Below, in pieces: positions 47,482-58,709 of a stretch of DNA of 64,000 bases. Within the stretch, counting starts at the first letter, position 1. Every line of letters begins with the position of its first letter. The position numbers and the translations under genes were made by a program. The stretch is taken from NCBI GenBank assembly GCA_020736575.1, contig JAGPYM010000036.1:298468-362467 (forward strand), in the 5' to 3' direction. Under the pieces are notes generated by a model. It did no database searches. It had not been told where the DNA came from and worked only from the letters and a program-made list of their open reading frames with translations. This DNA comes from Thelonectria olida. Its lineage: Eukaryota > Ascomycota > Sordariomycetes > Hypocreales > Nectriaceae.

Positions 47482-48941
47482 TCAACCGTCATGGTCATCA
47501 ACTTCCCATGCACCATCCTCTTTCTTCTTCTTCTTTTTCTTTGAAAAGTCTAACTTCATTGCAGCTGTCCCAAACAAAGCGATTCCTGCTGCCACAACCG
47601 GTATCTGGATCGTAGCAGCCCCAGCCGCGATTGTCACCAAACCACCCAGCATGCCCAGAATCGATAGGAGATTTCGTTTGAGCAACTTCCGTTTCTCAGC
47701 CTTGGCAAGAGTTTCCTCTATTTCCTGCTTTCTCGCATCATTGCTCTTGTGAGATGGTCTGTGTCGGTTTCTGCCCTCGCCTTGTAGTTTATCGTGCCTT
47801 TCATGGTCGACAGTTCTTTTCGTTGCAGCTCTTGCCCCTTCAGAGGGCCAGGCCTCCGTTTTTATCACCACACCAGCTTGATCCTCTCGCGTCTTGATTG
47901 CTTTCAGCTCCGTTTTCAGCTCCTGCACTTGACGGGAGAGCTCTGCCACCTCTTCTTGAGTTTCGAAGAACACCCTCTGGTACTCCTCAGTCTTGAGCGC
48001 AAAAAGAGACTCCAAGTCTTCCCTAAGATCCCGTTCAGCCGTCTCGGCTATCGCCATCTGGCGTTCCAGCTCAGTTCTTTGCGTTTGTAGGTGTTGAGAA
48101 GATGCTCTGTCTCTGGCTTCCAATGCTTGTTCGAATGATACGCGCAATGCCTTGAGCTCTTGTTGTAGTTGCTGCCATGTTGCCCCATGGTGCTTCGCAA
48201 GCTCTAAACCTGCGGAAGTGTCGTCAAGATCCTTGTGTTCGTCTACCAACTCTTTTTGAAGCCGTAAAACGACAGGACCTCTGTTGTCAGATAGCCAGAG
48301 CAGAGTTGTCAGTATGGAGAGTGCCGACGCTCGCGTTCCAGTCCACCTCTGCATGGGGCTTCCATGGTTTACCATAGATCCCCAATACTCGTCGATCGTT
48401 CTCAATTCATGCTCTCGTGCAGCGGTTTCGTCGTGTTTGGGACTTTCTAATTGAACGGCGTCCCATGTTGTTGTGACAAGGGTCGCAAACTTCGCTGCTT
48501 CTGGTCCACACATTTTCTTGACTAAGTTGAAGCTTCTCATGGCAGACCCAGACACTCTATTGTCTGTGATGCGATGAAGGTAGATTATGCCGCCGAGTCT
48601 AAGGCCGAGTTTATAGGTCTGACTCAAAAAGAAGGCAATGTCCTGAAAAATCTGAGTATCGGAGCGGTTGGTGTCGTCGAAGCCGGGCGTGTCTACGAAG
48701 AAGACTCTACGACTACCTATCATGTAGCAGTGTAGACCGAGACAGGTAGTAGCTATGCCAGTTCAATATTGCTCCTTCCATATAAATGAGACGTTGGCTC
48801 ACCGGATACCAGGCCGTGGCCAATTCCGGCGTCCTCGTCGGTCAACGACTCAATAAAAGAGCTTTTCCCGACGCCGGTAAGGCCCATGACCAGGATAACC
48901 ACATCGGAGGTGCTTTGAATGCGTATTAGAATGAGTTTCAT
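47482..48941 (-). CDS. AIG1-like P-loop GTPase with coiled coil and C-terminal membrane hairpin, 469 aa
   Basis: Exon 1 (48803-48941) carries the P-loop GLTGVGKSS (residues 20-28). A 50-nt intron (GTGAGC donor, ATAG acceptor) leads in phase to exon 2 (47482-48752), which has the G3 motif DTPGFDD (about 67-73), then GGIIYLHRITDNRVSGSAMR and VTTTWDAV as the likely G4 equivalent. This order fits the AIG1/GIMAP-like branch of TRAFAC GTPases found in many fungi. Residues about 190-320 form an extended coiled coil (FEQALEARDRASSQHLQTQR onwards). Near the C-terminus a hydrophobic hairpin (LLSILGMLGGLVTIAAGAAT, then IPVVAAGIALFGTAAMKL) is followed by seven lysines, so the protein probably anchors to a membrane with a basic tail. 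The start has a short lead (MKLILIRIQS); a further 5' exon is possible. It shares the G3 sequence DTPGFDDTNRSDT with its divergent neighbour. Function is unknown. Confidence 0.85.
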
Positions 48942-49648
48942 GCGGTCGCAGTGTCAATCGACACACCAGAGCTGCGCAATAGTATCTTCGACCATGGCGT
49001 CTGATGAAAGTGGCTGGAGTCGGTGTCGATGTTCCACTGACCGGAAATAGGACGTGTTCGGCTCGTAAAACGAGCTGCGCAGCTTTGGATAATATCACGA
49101 GAAATTGAAAGAGATAGTGCGGTGGTCGGATCACAGTCGTACAGGTGTCTCTGAGGTTGAAGAATGGTCTGTTCGTCGAATTTCTTTCCCAAGGCTCCCT
49201 GCACCTCTGCTGCTGCGCCCCATTCACAAAGGCAGGACGAGGCAACCGAGAAGGCAGACAGTTGGCCAGACCGGACACACCAAGCATATTGAGGCTTGCC
49301 GCCACACATCAAAGCGGAAACAGAAACGACAAAGAGGCCCTGGAGTGCAGCGATAGCATTATCACACGGCAAATAACCCAATCAGCTGTGCATATCGACA
49401 CACTTAGTCTGCGGATACTGCGTCCTCGCTCAGCCAACTAATTGGAGGCCGCGAGCTGTCGGCTGCCTTTATTAGCTGCACTTGACCTCGTCTGACTGCA
49501 TGATTTGTGGTTGCCTCTAATATGGGGGCCAGTTTTCTGCCTCGTGGGTGCCTCGGAAGGAAAGGTATCCCCCCTTCACTTCCAGGCTCAGCAGCGTTAC
49601 TCCCCATCGTTCATCACCCCACGATGAGCTCGCATCACTCTGATCGCA
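48942..49648. promoter_or_regulatory. Shared divergent intergenic region of the two GTPase genes
   Basis: Only 707 bp separate the two start codons, which face away from each other, so both promoters must lie here unless unseen 5' exons extend into it. Frames across it on both strands are shadows. No clear TATA on either side and no symmetrical element that I can point to. Confidence 0.5.
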
Positions 49649-51564
49649 ATGGGTGAACTCTTTCCTGGGCTTCAGCCCCGGCCAACGGACATCTTCGTGG
49701 CAATCATGGGCATGACGGGTGCCGGGAAGAGCACCTTCATCTCACTGTGCACTGGAGAAGATGTACCTGTCGGCCATGAGTTACAAGCATGCAAGTCTAA
49801 TAAAGCGGCCAAGATCATCTTTCCATCCTCGGCTGACGGTTTCCAGGCACCAAGGAAGTTACGATATACCAGTGTCGCTGGTCGTCCACTGTCAACATCT
49901 ATCTCGTCGATACCCCCGGATTCGATGATACGAACCGATCCGACACGTCTGTCCTCAAAGAGATTGCAACCTGGCTCACGATCTCATACGAGAAGAACAT
50001 GGAATTGAGTGGCATCATTTATCTGCATCGAATCACAGATACCCGCATGGGAGGGTCTGCGAGGAAGAACCTTTTCATGTTCAGAAAGCTCTGTGGGACA
50101 GAGGTTCTTCAAAACGTTCTTCTCGTCAGTACCATGTGGGAAGTTGGGGAGTTGGCCAATGGTGAACGCCGCGAGAGTGAATTGGTCGACACAGAGGACT
50201 TTTGGGGCATCCTAGTGGAAAGTGGTGCCAAGGTCGAGAGACACGATAACTCGCGAGAGTCTGCCATGGGCTTGCTCAAGAAATTCGTGGGTAAAAATCG
50301 AGTCATCATGTCAATCCAGAAAGAAATGGTCAACGATCACAAAACGCTCGACCAGACTCAGGCGGGAATGGAACTCGAGGGTGAGCTTCAGAAAGAGAGG
50401 GACAAGTTCAAGAGGGAGCTAGCAGAGGTACAAGAGACAATGAAAGAGGCTATCCGAGCACAGGATCAGAAGTCTGCAGAGCTTCTCCGTCGACATGAAG
50501 CCGACATGCAGCAGAAGATTGACCTGGTCATCAAGGAGCGAGAACAGCTGAAGGTGAGCATGGAGAAGATGCACGCAGACAAATTCGCCGAGTTCGAGAA
50601 GAAGTACGAGACACAACGGGCCGAGCTTCTCGAGAAGGAGGAGAGGATTGAAAAGCTAGAGCGCCTTCAGCATTCGGAGCGGGAGACGAAGAACAAGGCT
50701 ACAAAACAGACGGTGCCGACACACCACGCAAAGCCCGCTCCAGGCACTGACAGGCTTGGAGAGCCTGTGTCCCTAACTATCTCCGGATCTAGTTATTCCT
50801 TTATAGGACCGAGATGGGTTTACGGGTGAGTGGTTATATATGAAACCCTTAAATAAAGCTAAAACTCCCCAGGAAACCCCCCCCTGGGTTCGAAATCCCC
50901 AAGACCTGGTGTGAGAGTCAGCGTCGTATTTTTGGAGTCGACTATTCTTGGTACTGCCATCGTCATGTCGACGGCGCGTGCAACACAGGTACATGATGGT
51001 CTACTCTTTCTAACCGCGCTTTGCTAATGCAACATCTAGAATGGTCCGACAATCTGAAGGTTCTTTATCCAGACTTAGGGCGCTGGCTAAACAAGAGCAA
51101 AAAACGGTCCTCTGGATGCCTTGCCCACCTCAGTTTAGGAAACAATGGATACTTCTTTGTCAGAGCCATGAACGGTGATTATGAGTACTCCCTGCCGAAA
51201 CCAATAACCGATAGAGTAAGGAACATGGCGGATGTCGAGCGATGCTGGCTTGGAATTGGTGACGCCTGTGTCATACAAGAGGCTGGCAACAAGTGGTGGT
51301 GGAACCTACTCGGCAACTACGGCCTCCTCGAAGAGCGCATAAAGGAGTATGATAGCATCAAGGTATGAGTCAGCTTCCATCCGTTCTTTTTTCTTACTAA
51401 TTTTGTTTGTTAAGGACATGGCCATGGATCTACAAGACCCCCAGGCCTGCATCATAATTTCGGGTGGCGGTGACTGCGAATATCGCCCTGGAAGACCTGA
51501 CCATACGTTTAACGAAGCCAAATTCCAGACATACATAACTAGAAACTTTGGGACGACATGGTAG
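49649..51564 (+). CDS. AIG1-like GTPase fused to coiled coil and C-terminal 'GYFVR' domain, 569 aa, five exons
   Basis: Exons 49649-49790, 49847-50825, 50873-50988, 51040-51362 and 51415-51564; every phase agrees and gives 569 residues. Intron 1 is a GC-AG intron (GCAAGT donor). The join restores HELQACTKEVTIYQC before the G3 motif; without it the frame breaks. P-loop GMTGAGKST is at 21-29 and DTPGFDD at 69-75, with VSTMWE as the G4-like motif. A charged coiled coil spans about 226-346 (EGELQKERDKFKRELAEVQE). After a linker the C-terminal part (about 370-569) is Trp/Tyr/Gly-rich (SSYSFIGPRWVYG, AHLSLGNNGYFFVRAMNGDY, NKWWWNLLGNYGLLEERIKE). The 'LGxNGxYFVR' pattern occurs as a C-terminal module in many fungal multidomain proteins (inference from memory of the pattern). 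There is no membrane hairpin, unlike the neighbour. Soluble GTPase with an unknown sensing or binding module. Confidence 0.85.
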
Positions 51565-52534
51565 TAGTGCTTGTCTGATAGGATGTTAAAGAGAGGCACA
51601 GAATGTGGTGCCTGATATGTATCGAGGCGTGATGCTCTCGAACTAACTCACTTCGAAGGCGCCCGTGAGCGTGCCGGGCAACAGTTTAGACTGATTTCGG
51701 GTAGATTTGAATAGAATGGAAGATTCCATTGTGTCTTTGCGCCGTTCAAAAAAAGAGGCGAGAAAGAGTGCAGTCAAACCTTTGACCGCGAGGGGGGAGT
51801 GAGAATTTGTTAGATCAAAGAATGGCATATCCTCTTATGGCATTCCGCTGTCTCACTTGAAGCGGATGCCAGCGTAGGATTCGTCATGGTGCCAACAACA
51901 GATTCTCACCCTGGGGTAGACATTCTGCACTATATACTCCTCGAGCAGGTCAATTGCGGGTGTCAATTAAGACCGGCGAGCAAACCCTCAACAATTGATG
52001 GATACCATTTCGCGAGAGACCAATGGGAGACGAAGACTTTGTCTCAAGGAGATGCATGTCGGTCTTTCCTAAAGCGTAATGACCGAGATGCCCGGGTAGC
52101 CTATTCGGCCATGACCGGGCCTCGATTGTTACACGGCCCGAGAGTCATTCTTCCGGATGACTGCTTTCGTCCCTCCGAGAGCTTCAATCGCACAGAAGTC
52201 GGTACCATTTGTGCGACGTGAAATGAAGAATCGGCCCGCGTGTGCCGCCTTGCCTGCGTCAGCAACACGGCCCGATCACCATGGAATGCTTGCCATGCCG
52301 AGAAACACGGCCGATGTCGAGGCGCAACTGTCACGGGGGTGCACCTCAGCCAGCCACTTTGCACTTTGATCAGTGATCCCTTTCTAAATGTCTTATTCAT
52401 TCCGCAAGGTCAAAGGGTGTCTCGGAGTTGAGACGGGCTATTCGTGACGCGACGAGCGCATATAGACCTCAGTTATTTTGTGTATAGAACCTTTCATCGA
52501 CCGCCGTTACAGCCTGGGGATTTTTATCGCTTCG
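51565..52534. other. Convergent intergenic region, no gene seen
   Basis: Holds the 3' flanks of the GTPase gene and of the glycosyltransferase gene. Frames at 51886-52221 and 52101-52400 overlap on opposite strands and have no motif. Confidence 0.45.
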
Positions 52535-54191
52535 TCACCAAGCATCCAAAAGGACTTTGGCCGCCATACGCCGACCACTGCTTTCGGGATATTTTCGAGC
52601 GAGCTCTTTGGCCCGCAGCTGGATCTCCTCCGCTTGTGGCCCCAAGATGACTTCCTCAAGGGCTTCACACAACTCCTTCTCCTCCCACCTCGGCTTTGCC
52701 GTCTTATTCCCCCATCGGCCAATTCCGAGCAACTCAGCCCTATTCGCAAAGTCGTAGCAATCTGCCCAGCCTGGTAGAACAAGTTGGGGAACGCCAGCGC
52801 TGTGATTCAGAACGGAAGTTGTTAGATGGTTATTCGAGAATATTTTGTCCATTGGAAACGAGACACTCACCACAATGCTTCGTTGAAAGAACTTGCGCCG
52901 CCGTGGTTCACCGAGCAAATAACATGGCCGGATTCCAGAACAGACTTGGGCTCTGCTGTAACCCAACTGGTGAGCCGGACTTGGTCATGCTCCATTTCCC
53001 TTCCCAAGAACTTGCGGATGTCATGATAGACATCATCATCGCCAGGGGTGCTGTTACCATCCTCCACGCCCTTGAGCTTGAGCTTCCACAGTATTTGTAT
53101 TTGTCGGCTTGCGGAAAGTTTGGCCACGTCTGCCTTGTCCAAAAACTGACGAAAGGCAGCCGCCATTTCCGCAGCTTCTGAGGTGGTCATTTCCAGGTGA
53201 CTGCCAAGATTGACGCAAAGCGTAGGTCCCCGAGAAAGCCATTGTTCCAAAGATTGGTCAACTGTGTCGAGTTTGCGCGAGGCTCGAACAATAGGACCAC
53301 AAGGGACAACATGAGAAGGCAAAACATCAAAAGGGTAATCCAGCTCGGCCGAGTTGGCGACAAGGATCCGCAACCCAGCTGGGGCTGGCTTTAGCACACC
53401 CAGCTCGTTGGCAGTCATCAGTTGAATGTCCTGTCCAAATCGAGTCTTCAGGAACTCCTGGGCTTTCTTGACTCGTTGACTGGTCAGCAGCATGTATCCT
53501 GCAACGAAATTTAAAGCAATGTTGACTGGGATAAGCGAGGCGGGGAGCGGAAATGGCATCCCTGAGCAGACTCTACAGTCACGGGTTAGGAACAATGGGA
53601 GAGAAATCTTGTTGGCGTAACTTACATGGGGTATTTCCACAAAGCTGCAAGTCGTGGTTGCATAGGAATCGCAAAGTCTTTGATGGTATTGGGCGACAGC
53701 ACAATCCACTTGATGCCCAGATGATTGCATAAAGTCAGGGCAGGCGTGAAAAGAGGTTCGACGACAGTTAAGTCGGGTTTCACCTGCTCGGCGAGGTCAA
53801 GGCTCTGCTGATACAAATCGGCAAACTCGTCTGGACTCCAAGGTTGCATGATACCGTCGATGCGGAGAATGGTGCGCGCAGCGTTGGTGAAGGTCGGTGG
53901 GCGGTCATACGCTTCGAAGATGTCGACATCTGGCCCTGCGGCTGCTTCGAACTGAGATCTCCCGCGCAGTGTGTGGAAAATCAGTCGTGCTGGTGGCTTG
54001 CCTGGGGAGTTGTTTTGGGCAAGTTGGCTGGTTTCGAGGGTTGTTTGGTGTATGCCCTCAAAGGAGGCGAGATGGATCTCGACATCCTTGGCCAGCATCA
54101 TCAACTCATAGATAGTCGCCAGCACAACATTGGCCTGACCATAGTCGGAATTGGTGAAGAACAGGATTTTCTTGGGCATCGTGGAAGCCAT
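52535..54191 (-). CDS. UDP-glycosyltransferase (GT1 family), 510 aa, three exons
   Basis: Transfers a sugar from a UDP-sugar to a small lipophilic acceptor; the acceptor cannot be told from sequence. Exons 53626-54191, 52871-53572 and 52535-52799 join in phase to 510 residues. At the first junction an obvious CAG acceptor gives the wrong frame. The upstream TGTAG acceptor restores WKYPIVCSGMPFPLPASLIP, so I chose it. At the second, GTGAGT/CACAG yields EALCAGVPQLVLPGWADCYD. The N-terminal GT-B lobe starts with KKILFFTNSDYGQANVVLA. The C-terminal lobe carries the UGT donor-site signature: TSWVTAEPKSVLES, VNHGGASSFNEAL (HGG about 412-414), then PGWADCYDFANRAELLGIG. No signal peptide. Length and motifs match the intact fungal soluble UGT class. 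I chose ATG at 54191 (MASTMPKKILF) because the longer frame begins with TTG. The gene lies about 450 bp from the AT island but is not mutated. Confidence 0.92.
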
Positions 54192-54639
54192 AATGAATTG
54201 GTGAGAGAAGGCGTTAGAGCACAACCAAAGAGGGCCGCTCTATCAACGTCTCCTGTAGCCACTCTAGGAGCAAGATGGCGAGCTTTTTTATTGCCAGCGA
54301 CGGCGCAAAGCAAACATCATGATAGAGGTGGCATTGATAGGTTGTTGGTCTCACTGGGTCTTACTTGGCTGACAGTTCGTCAGCGGGGAAACCCCCTGTT
54401 TTCAGTGCCGGCAATGAGAGACTTGCGGTGAAGTGTCATCACCTAGTTACTCAATATGATTATTCGGTCCCATAGGTCGGGTATCATAATGTGACAGGGC
54501 CTTCTGCGAACGTCGAGTTGGGCCGCAGTTAAGCTTACTAGAGCGAACTATTTGGTGGATCCATGCTATGTGAATAATTTGATAGTGCTAATAACGCGAG
54601 GGCAATCGTTAATTGGTTCCCTTATATGAGAGCTTTTTC

Positions 54640-56745
54640 CTTATTAGATAGCATTTAATTATTAAGTTAGCTTAAACTACTTAGGCTTGTTTTTATTTAT
54701 ATTTATAAAATACTTACTTATAAGTAATTTACTTTTTACTCTTTTTTTAATTTTAATATTTTAAGTATAATATATATAAAAAATTATAAGTTAAATATAA
54801 AACTTATAATTATTTTAACTAGTAATATTAAATTAAAAACTTAAATTAAAAATAAAGAAATTATAATTAATTTAATTTTAATAGCTAGTAATTAGTTAAA
54901 TATAAATAGTTATAATACTTTTAAAATATATATAAAAAGGTTTTTAATTAATTTATTATTATTAAAAAAGCTTATAATTTAAATATATAATAAAAATTAA
55001 TATAAATTAAATTTTAATTTTATATTTATTATAAAAAGCTTTTTAATAAAACTTATAATTAGTTTTAAAATAAAAGTTTTTATTAAATAAACTATATTTA
55101 AAAATTTTTATTTTACGCTTTTAATATAAAAGTTTTTTTTTTTTATTTAATTTTAATTTATATAATTTAATTAATTTTTATAATTAGTAATTTTTATTAT
55201 TATATTAACTTTTTTATATATTTTTCTATTTAATTACTTTTAAATCTATTTAATTTATTTTTAAACTTTCTTTTTTATTTAACCCTTTTACCTCCCCCTT
55301 CCTACTTTTTAACTCTTATATCCACTTGCCTATTTAATTTACTTTTTTTTTTTAAATTTTTTCTTTATAGCCTTTTAAATAACTATTTAAATTATTACTA
55401 TTATATATAATAGCTTTTAAAGCTATAATTTTAAATTATACCCTTATATTTTTAAATTATACCCTTATATTTTTTTAAAAAATAATTAATTATTTTAATT
55501 AAGCTTATTATTTTTTATTTAATTTAAAAGGTAATTAAATTAGTTAACTTTTCTATTAAAAAATTTAAAATTATCTTTTTATATATTTAATCTTTTAATA
55601 AAAATATAATAGCTTAAAAGAATTAAATTAATTTTTTATATTACTTTTAATAGTATATTTATATTAGTTAATATAAAAATATTAAAAAGTTATAATTATT
55701 TAAAATAGTAGAAACTTTTATTTTAAAACTAATTATAAGCTTTATTAAAAAGCTTATTATAATAGATATAAAGCTAGGGTTTAATTTATATTAACTTCTA
55801 TTATATATTTAAATTATTAGCTTTTTTAATAATAATAATTATTTAAAATACTTTTTAAGCTTTTTAATTAAATAAATATACTTAAGGAAATTTATATAAT
55901 TTAATAAATATTAAGCTATTATATTAATATTATTTTTTAAAATTATTATTTATTTAATTAGTAGAAAGTTAATTAAATTAAATTATATATTATATAATTA
56001 GTTAAATTATATAAATTAAAGTTTAAAAAAATAGTACTTTTATATTAAAAGCTTAAAATAAGGTTTTTTAAATAAGGTTTATTTAATAAGAATTTATATT
56101 TAAAAGCTAATTATAAATCTTATAAAAAAGCTTATAATAATAAATATAAGGCTAGGTTTTATTTATATTAACTTTTATTATATATTAATATTAACCTTAT
56201 TTTAATAAGAAATAATTTAACTAATAATATAAAATATAATAATTAAAATATTTAACTTTTTATTAATTAAATATAATATAATTTAATTAAATAATAAAAG
56301 TTATATAATTACTTATTTTAATTTAAAATATAATAATATATTTTTAATTATAATTAAATTAAAAAATAATTAATTAAGCTATATTTAAACTATTTTAATA
56401 ATATTTATATTATTTTTATAAAATTTAAAATTTAATTTTTTATTTTAAAAGTTTTTTAATTATTTAATATAATTAATTCTTTTTATTTAATAATATAAAA
56501 ATATAATTTTTTTTTTATTTATATTTAAAATTAAAACTAAAAAGATCTATTTAAAATTAATTTAATAAATTATATTATTTTATTATTAATAATTATTTTT
56601 TATATTTTAATAAGCTATTTAATTATAAAAATATAAATTTATTACTTATTATTACTTATATTTATATTTTTAATTATATATATTTTATTAAAAAAATAAG
56701 TTAATATTTTTTTTATAGCTTATTTAAAGTTATTTTATTTTTTTA
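54640..56745. repeat. RIP-decayed AT island 1
   Basis: About 2.1 kb made almost wholly of A and T, with sharp change to normal composition at about 56745 and a short gradient from 54540. G and C remain mostly in contexts such as TAGCTTTT and AAGCTT, plus C runs (about 55285-55303). It contains a decayed copy of the 26155-27054 element, and a second repeat unit around 56000-56220 whose inverse copy occurs at about 61580-61800 and a direct copy at about 63790-64000. This is the expected product of RIP, which needs duplicated sequence and a sexual cycle at some time (established for Pezizomycotina). No open frame. Confidence 0.9.
55176..55838 (+). repeat. RIP-decayed, partly deleted copy of the dispersed element
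   Basis: Starts with TTTTATAATTAGTAATTTTT, matching the element's CTTTACGATCGGTGATTTTT by C-to-T and G-to-A changes. The C-run block (TTTTACCTCCCCCTTCC), the block AATAGCTTTTAAAGCTATAA (from CAGCAGCTCCTGGAGCCACG), and the end AGGGTTTAATTTATATTAAC then CTTTTTTAATAATAATAA all align in order. It is about 240 bp shorter than the intact copy. The ORF is destroyed. Confidence 0.75.
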
Positions 56746-57011
56746 ATATCCCGTCCTACCCTAACCACCTCCTAAACGAGGGTCTTTAGTATTATCAATT
56801 ATAGCGCAAGAAAGCCACTAACCAATTGGCGCGTTAGGTCGGCCGAGGCGCCTGCTATTTTTGTACCGCCTTCTTAAAACAATTCCTCCGTGGCTGCCCG
56901 GCACGAAACGATCTAACCCGGCACCTCTCGGCCAGGCCCTTTGTTGTCGACCAGCCTAGGCCCTGATACAATCTTCTATCCCTTCCTTCACACACCCTGA
57001 GCATTTCCATC

Positions 57012-58709
57012 ATGAACAACGGGATCTTCAAAGCTCGGCCCAGGCGCTCTCGTGTGAAACTTTCCAAGTCCTTGCAAGAACAGCTGCTCAACGCTATCGC
57101 CATACCATCTTCAGTGGGAACGGACCTCCATCAGGACGCGCCAGCGAGGTCGACAAAAAGGCAACTCGACGAGATTGATCAGTCGCCTGTGAAGAAGGTC
57201 CGATTGACGAACGCGCAGCGACTCGCGGACAAGGTATGACAGCACACGCTTCTACGGCACCAAGTACTAATGGCATAGTTTGGCCAGACGCCGGTCCTCC
57301 AGCATCCGAAACCGAACCCTCCATACGCCTCCTTTCTCGAGAAGTTTGTCGATCCCTTCCAGCCGGGTTCTCGCGCCGATTCCGAGCATAGCTTTGTCCT
57401 TGAGTGGCTCGAAACGGTTGGCTCCGACCGAGATACACGCTGCCGGTCAGACAGCTACCTTCAGCCTGCGGACGATAGCCCCATCCCGAGAGGGCTCGCG
57501 AGATCGGCACCGGCGATGGGCTACACCCGGGATGCCGATGGCTTTGCGGTGCCGCCGACGCCCGCTTCGACCGGGTCTCGTTCACGGGCAGATACGGACA
57601 GCAGATCGATTGCCCCATCGAACATCACCGGGTCCTCAGGACCGTCCGGGAGAAGCCTTGTCGAGAACCCCCTTTACCGGGATATGAACCTGGCTGCGAA
57701 CAACATCTATATCCGGCCCCTCCATGAACAATTTCCCGAACATATTTCCGATATCGTGCAACTTATCAAACGGGATCGTGATTCTCCTGGCCCGTCGCCA
57801 GAGGATGTCAGACAGGATACAGAGTTAAATGAACTCTGGATGGGCACTGGGGAGCCTGAGGTAGAGGACTACTTCAGGGACAAGATACTCCCTAAGCCGG
57901 GACCAACAGACAGTTTAAAACGCAGCGACAGACAACCGATGGCCAAGCACACCGTCCCCAGCACGGGATCCGGTCTCAAAGTCAGCACCCCCGTGCCGGA
58001 CATGCTCTATGGATACAACCGGCAGAAGGCCTTTCCCCAGCAGCAGACCCAGCTGATCTCCATGGGGACGGAGATGGTGGCCAACAATCAGTATCAAAGC
58101 TTGCTCTACCCGTTCTTCGTCGTCGAGTTCAAGGGTGATGGTGGGAGTATGTGGGTGGCTACGAACCAATGTCTAGGAGGATCAGCGTCCTGTGTCAATA
58201 TCGCCGAAAACCTCAATCGTCGTCTAAGGCAATGCAAGAGCGACTTGGTTCAGCCGATTGACAGCACTGCATTTAGTATCGCTATGAACGGTACGGAGGC
58301 GCGACTGTACATCTCATGGAAGCAAAATGAGCTCGACCACTACATGGCCAACGTCGATAGTTTCCTCCTCCAGGATCCCGAGCATTACCTCAAGTTCCGC
58401 AAGTACATCCGCAACATCATCGACTGGGGCAAGAGCGGGCGGCTGGAAGGGATTCGAAAGTCCCTGGACAGCCTTCTAGAAGAGAGTCGGAAGACAGCTT
58501 CGGCGGCAGCCAAGTCCCGCATGCCACCACCGTCTGCCGATTCTGCTAGCAGCAGCAGCAGTAAGACGCGCAAAACGTCGTCGACGCGTCAAAAGAGCGG
58601 CGGATGTAACAGTACCCAAGGACAAAGCAGTGGAGCTGAGGGGGGGAGTATTGGGAATGGGATGGGACAATTGGACGGTGGTTTCATCGGAATGCTGATG
58701 GAACTCTAA
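57012..58709 (+). CDS. DUF7924-like protein with PD-(D/E)XK-type motif, 550 aa
   Basis: Exon 1 (57012-57233) and exon 2 (57279-58709) are joined over a 45-nt intron (GTATGA donor, GTACTAATGGCATAG acceptor) in phase 0. The first 75 residues are basic and Arg/Lys-rich with a possible nuclear signal (RPRRSRVKLSK, KRQLDEIDQSPVKKVR). Then come FLEKFVDPFQPGSRADSEHS and VLEWLETVGSDRDTRCRSDS, QLISMGTEMVANNQ, and the core YPFFVVEFKGDGG (about 353-363) followed by WVATNQCLGGSASCVNIAEN. These blocks fit the fungal family I know as DUF7924. The E-x-K in EFKGDG resembles the metal-binding core of PD-(D/E)XK nucleases, but nuclease activity is inference. The C-terminal 80 residues are Ser/Thr/Gly-rich and disordered. 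The gene sits alone between two RIP islands yet is fully open, so it is probably under selection or single copy. The family name is from memory. Confidence 0.8.

Noticed and set aside
53565..53568. CAG acceptor closest to exon 2 of the glycosyltransferase
   Set aside because: It shifts the frame; the TAG acceptor at 53573 keeps it and restores a typical UGT segment.
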